Below are positions 6,125 through 6,256 of a stretch of DNA of 6,256 nt, one piece after another. The notes beneath the pieces were generated by a model. It did not search any database, was not told the DNA's origin, and was given only the letters and a program-made list of their open reading frames with translations. A program made the position numbers and the translations under genes. Source of the stretch: an uncultured Oscillospiraceae bacterium (lineage in GTDB: Bacteria > Bacillota > Clostridia > Oscillospirales > Oscillospiraceae); NCBI GenBank assembly GCA_934668605.1, contig CAKUNY010000121.1:1-6256 (forward strand). The letters run 5' to 3'. Numbering within the stretch: the stretch's first letter is position 1; each line of letters opens with the position of its first letter.

Positions 6125-6256
6125 TTAGTGCCGTCTGTGATCGAGCTTTTTGGACAGCAGCATGCCGATGCCCTGGAGGATCTGGACGAGGGCGACGAGC
6201 AGGATGACTGTGACCCACATCACGTCCGACTGGTAGCGGTAATAGCCGTAGCGGAT
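6125..6256 (-). CDS. metI: Methionine ABC transporter permease, C-terminal end (5' truncated)
   Basis: The last 43 residues of a minus-strand gene are visible, from base 6256 down to the TAA at 6127-6125; the start lies beyond the window. The fragment begins IRYGYYRYQSDVMWVTVILL, continues with a hydrophobic helix containing LVQILQGIGMLL, and ends in a short basic tail (KKLDHRRH). This is the typical ending of MetI, the inner membrane permease that works with the ATPase MetN and the binding protein MetQ to import methionine. The identification is from this terminal signature only. The stop is followed by element B and then the hairpin at 5928-5953, which likely ends its transcript. Regulation cannot be judged, as the upstream region is absent. 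Confidence 0.75.
   Translation of the reverse strand: MRYGYYRYQSDVMWVTVILLVALVQILQGIGMLLSKKLDHRRH

Overview
The window comes from a moderately GC-rich Bacillota genome, most likely a gut Clostridia member of the Oscillospiraceae/Ruminococcaceae type. This rests on strong AGGAGG-like ribosome binding sites, a DUF4430 plus helical-repeat surface protein, a CmpB/PF06541 membrane protein, an AzlC/AzlD pair, and intergenic repeats headed by GTAGGGG. The species is not identifiable from the sequence.

Layout, left to right. (1) The 3' part of a large secreted or surface protein gene occupies 1-2322 on the plus strand. It carries a DUF4430-like domain, about seven degenerate three-helix repeats and an acidic tail. 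A strong hairpin terminator follows. (2) The gap 2323-2635 holds that terminator, a solitary decayed REP-like unit, a complete inverted REP pair (REPIN-like, 2456-2561) and a good sigma-A-type promoter. (3) That promoter drives a TetR/AcrR regulator (2636-3205), which ends at its own terminator. (4) An extended -10 promoter precedes a two-gene unit: a six-TM DUF308/HdeD-like protein and a CmpB-family membrane protein with a long charged coiled-coil tail. (5) A 15-bp bidirectional terminator separates this from the convergent minus-strand azlC-azlD operon, which overlaps by ATGA and encodes branched-chain amino acid export. (6) Upstream of azlC lie a hairpin just before its ribosome binding site, a second REPIN-like element (6003-6109), and the 3' end of a minus-strand methionine ABC transporter permease gene (metI) that runs off the window.

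Functionally the window is mostly ordinary chromosome: a surface protein, a regulator next to a small envelope-protein unit, and amino acid transport genes on the other strand. The most notable structure is intergenic. Two elements about 3.5 kb apart share length, GTAG/CTAC ends abutting perfect or near-perfect hairpins, and a central TTTCCGTAAAA core at the same offset. Their hairpin stems, however, have different sequences, and within each element the two arms resemble each other. This is the layout of RAYT-mobilised REPINs. No RAYT transposase gene is in the window.
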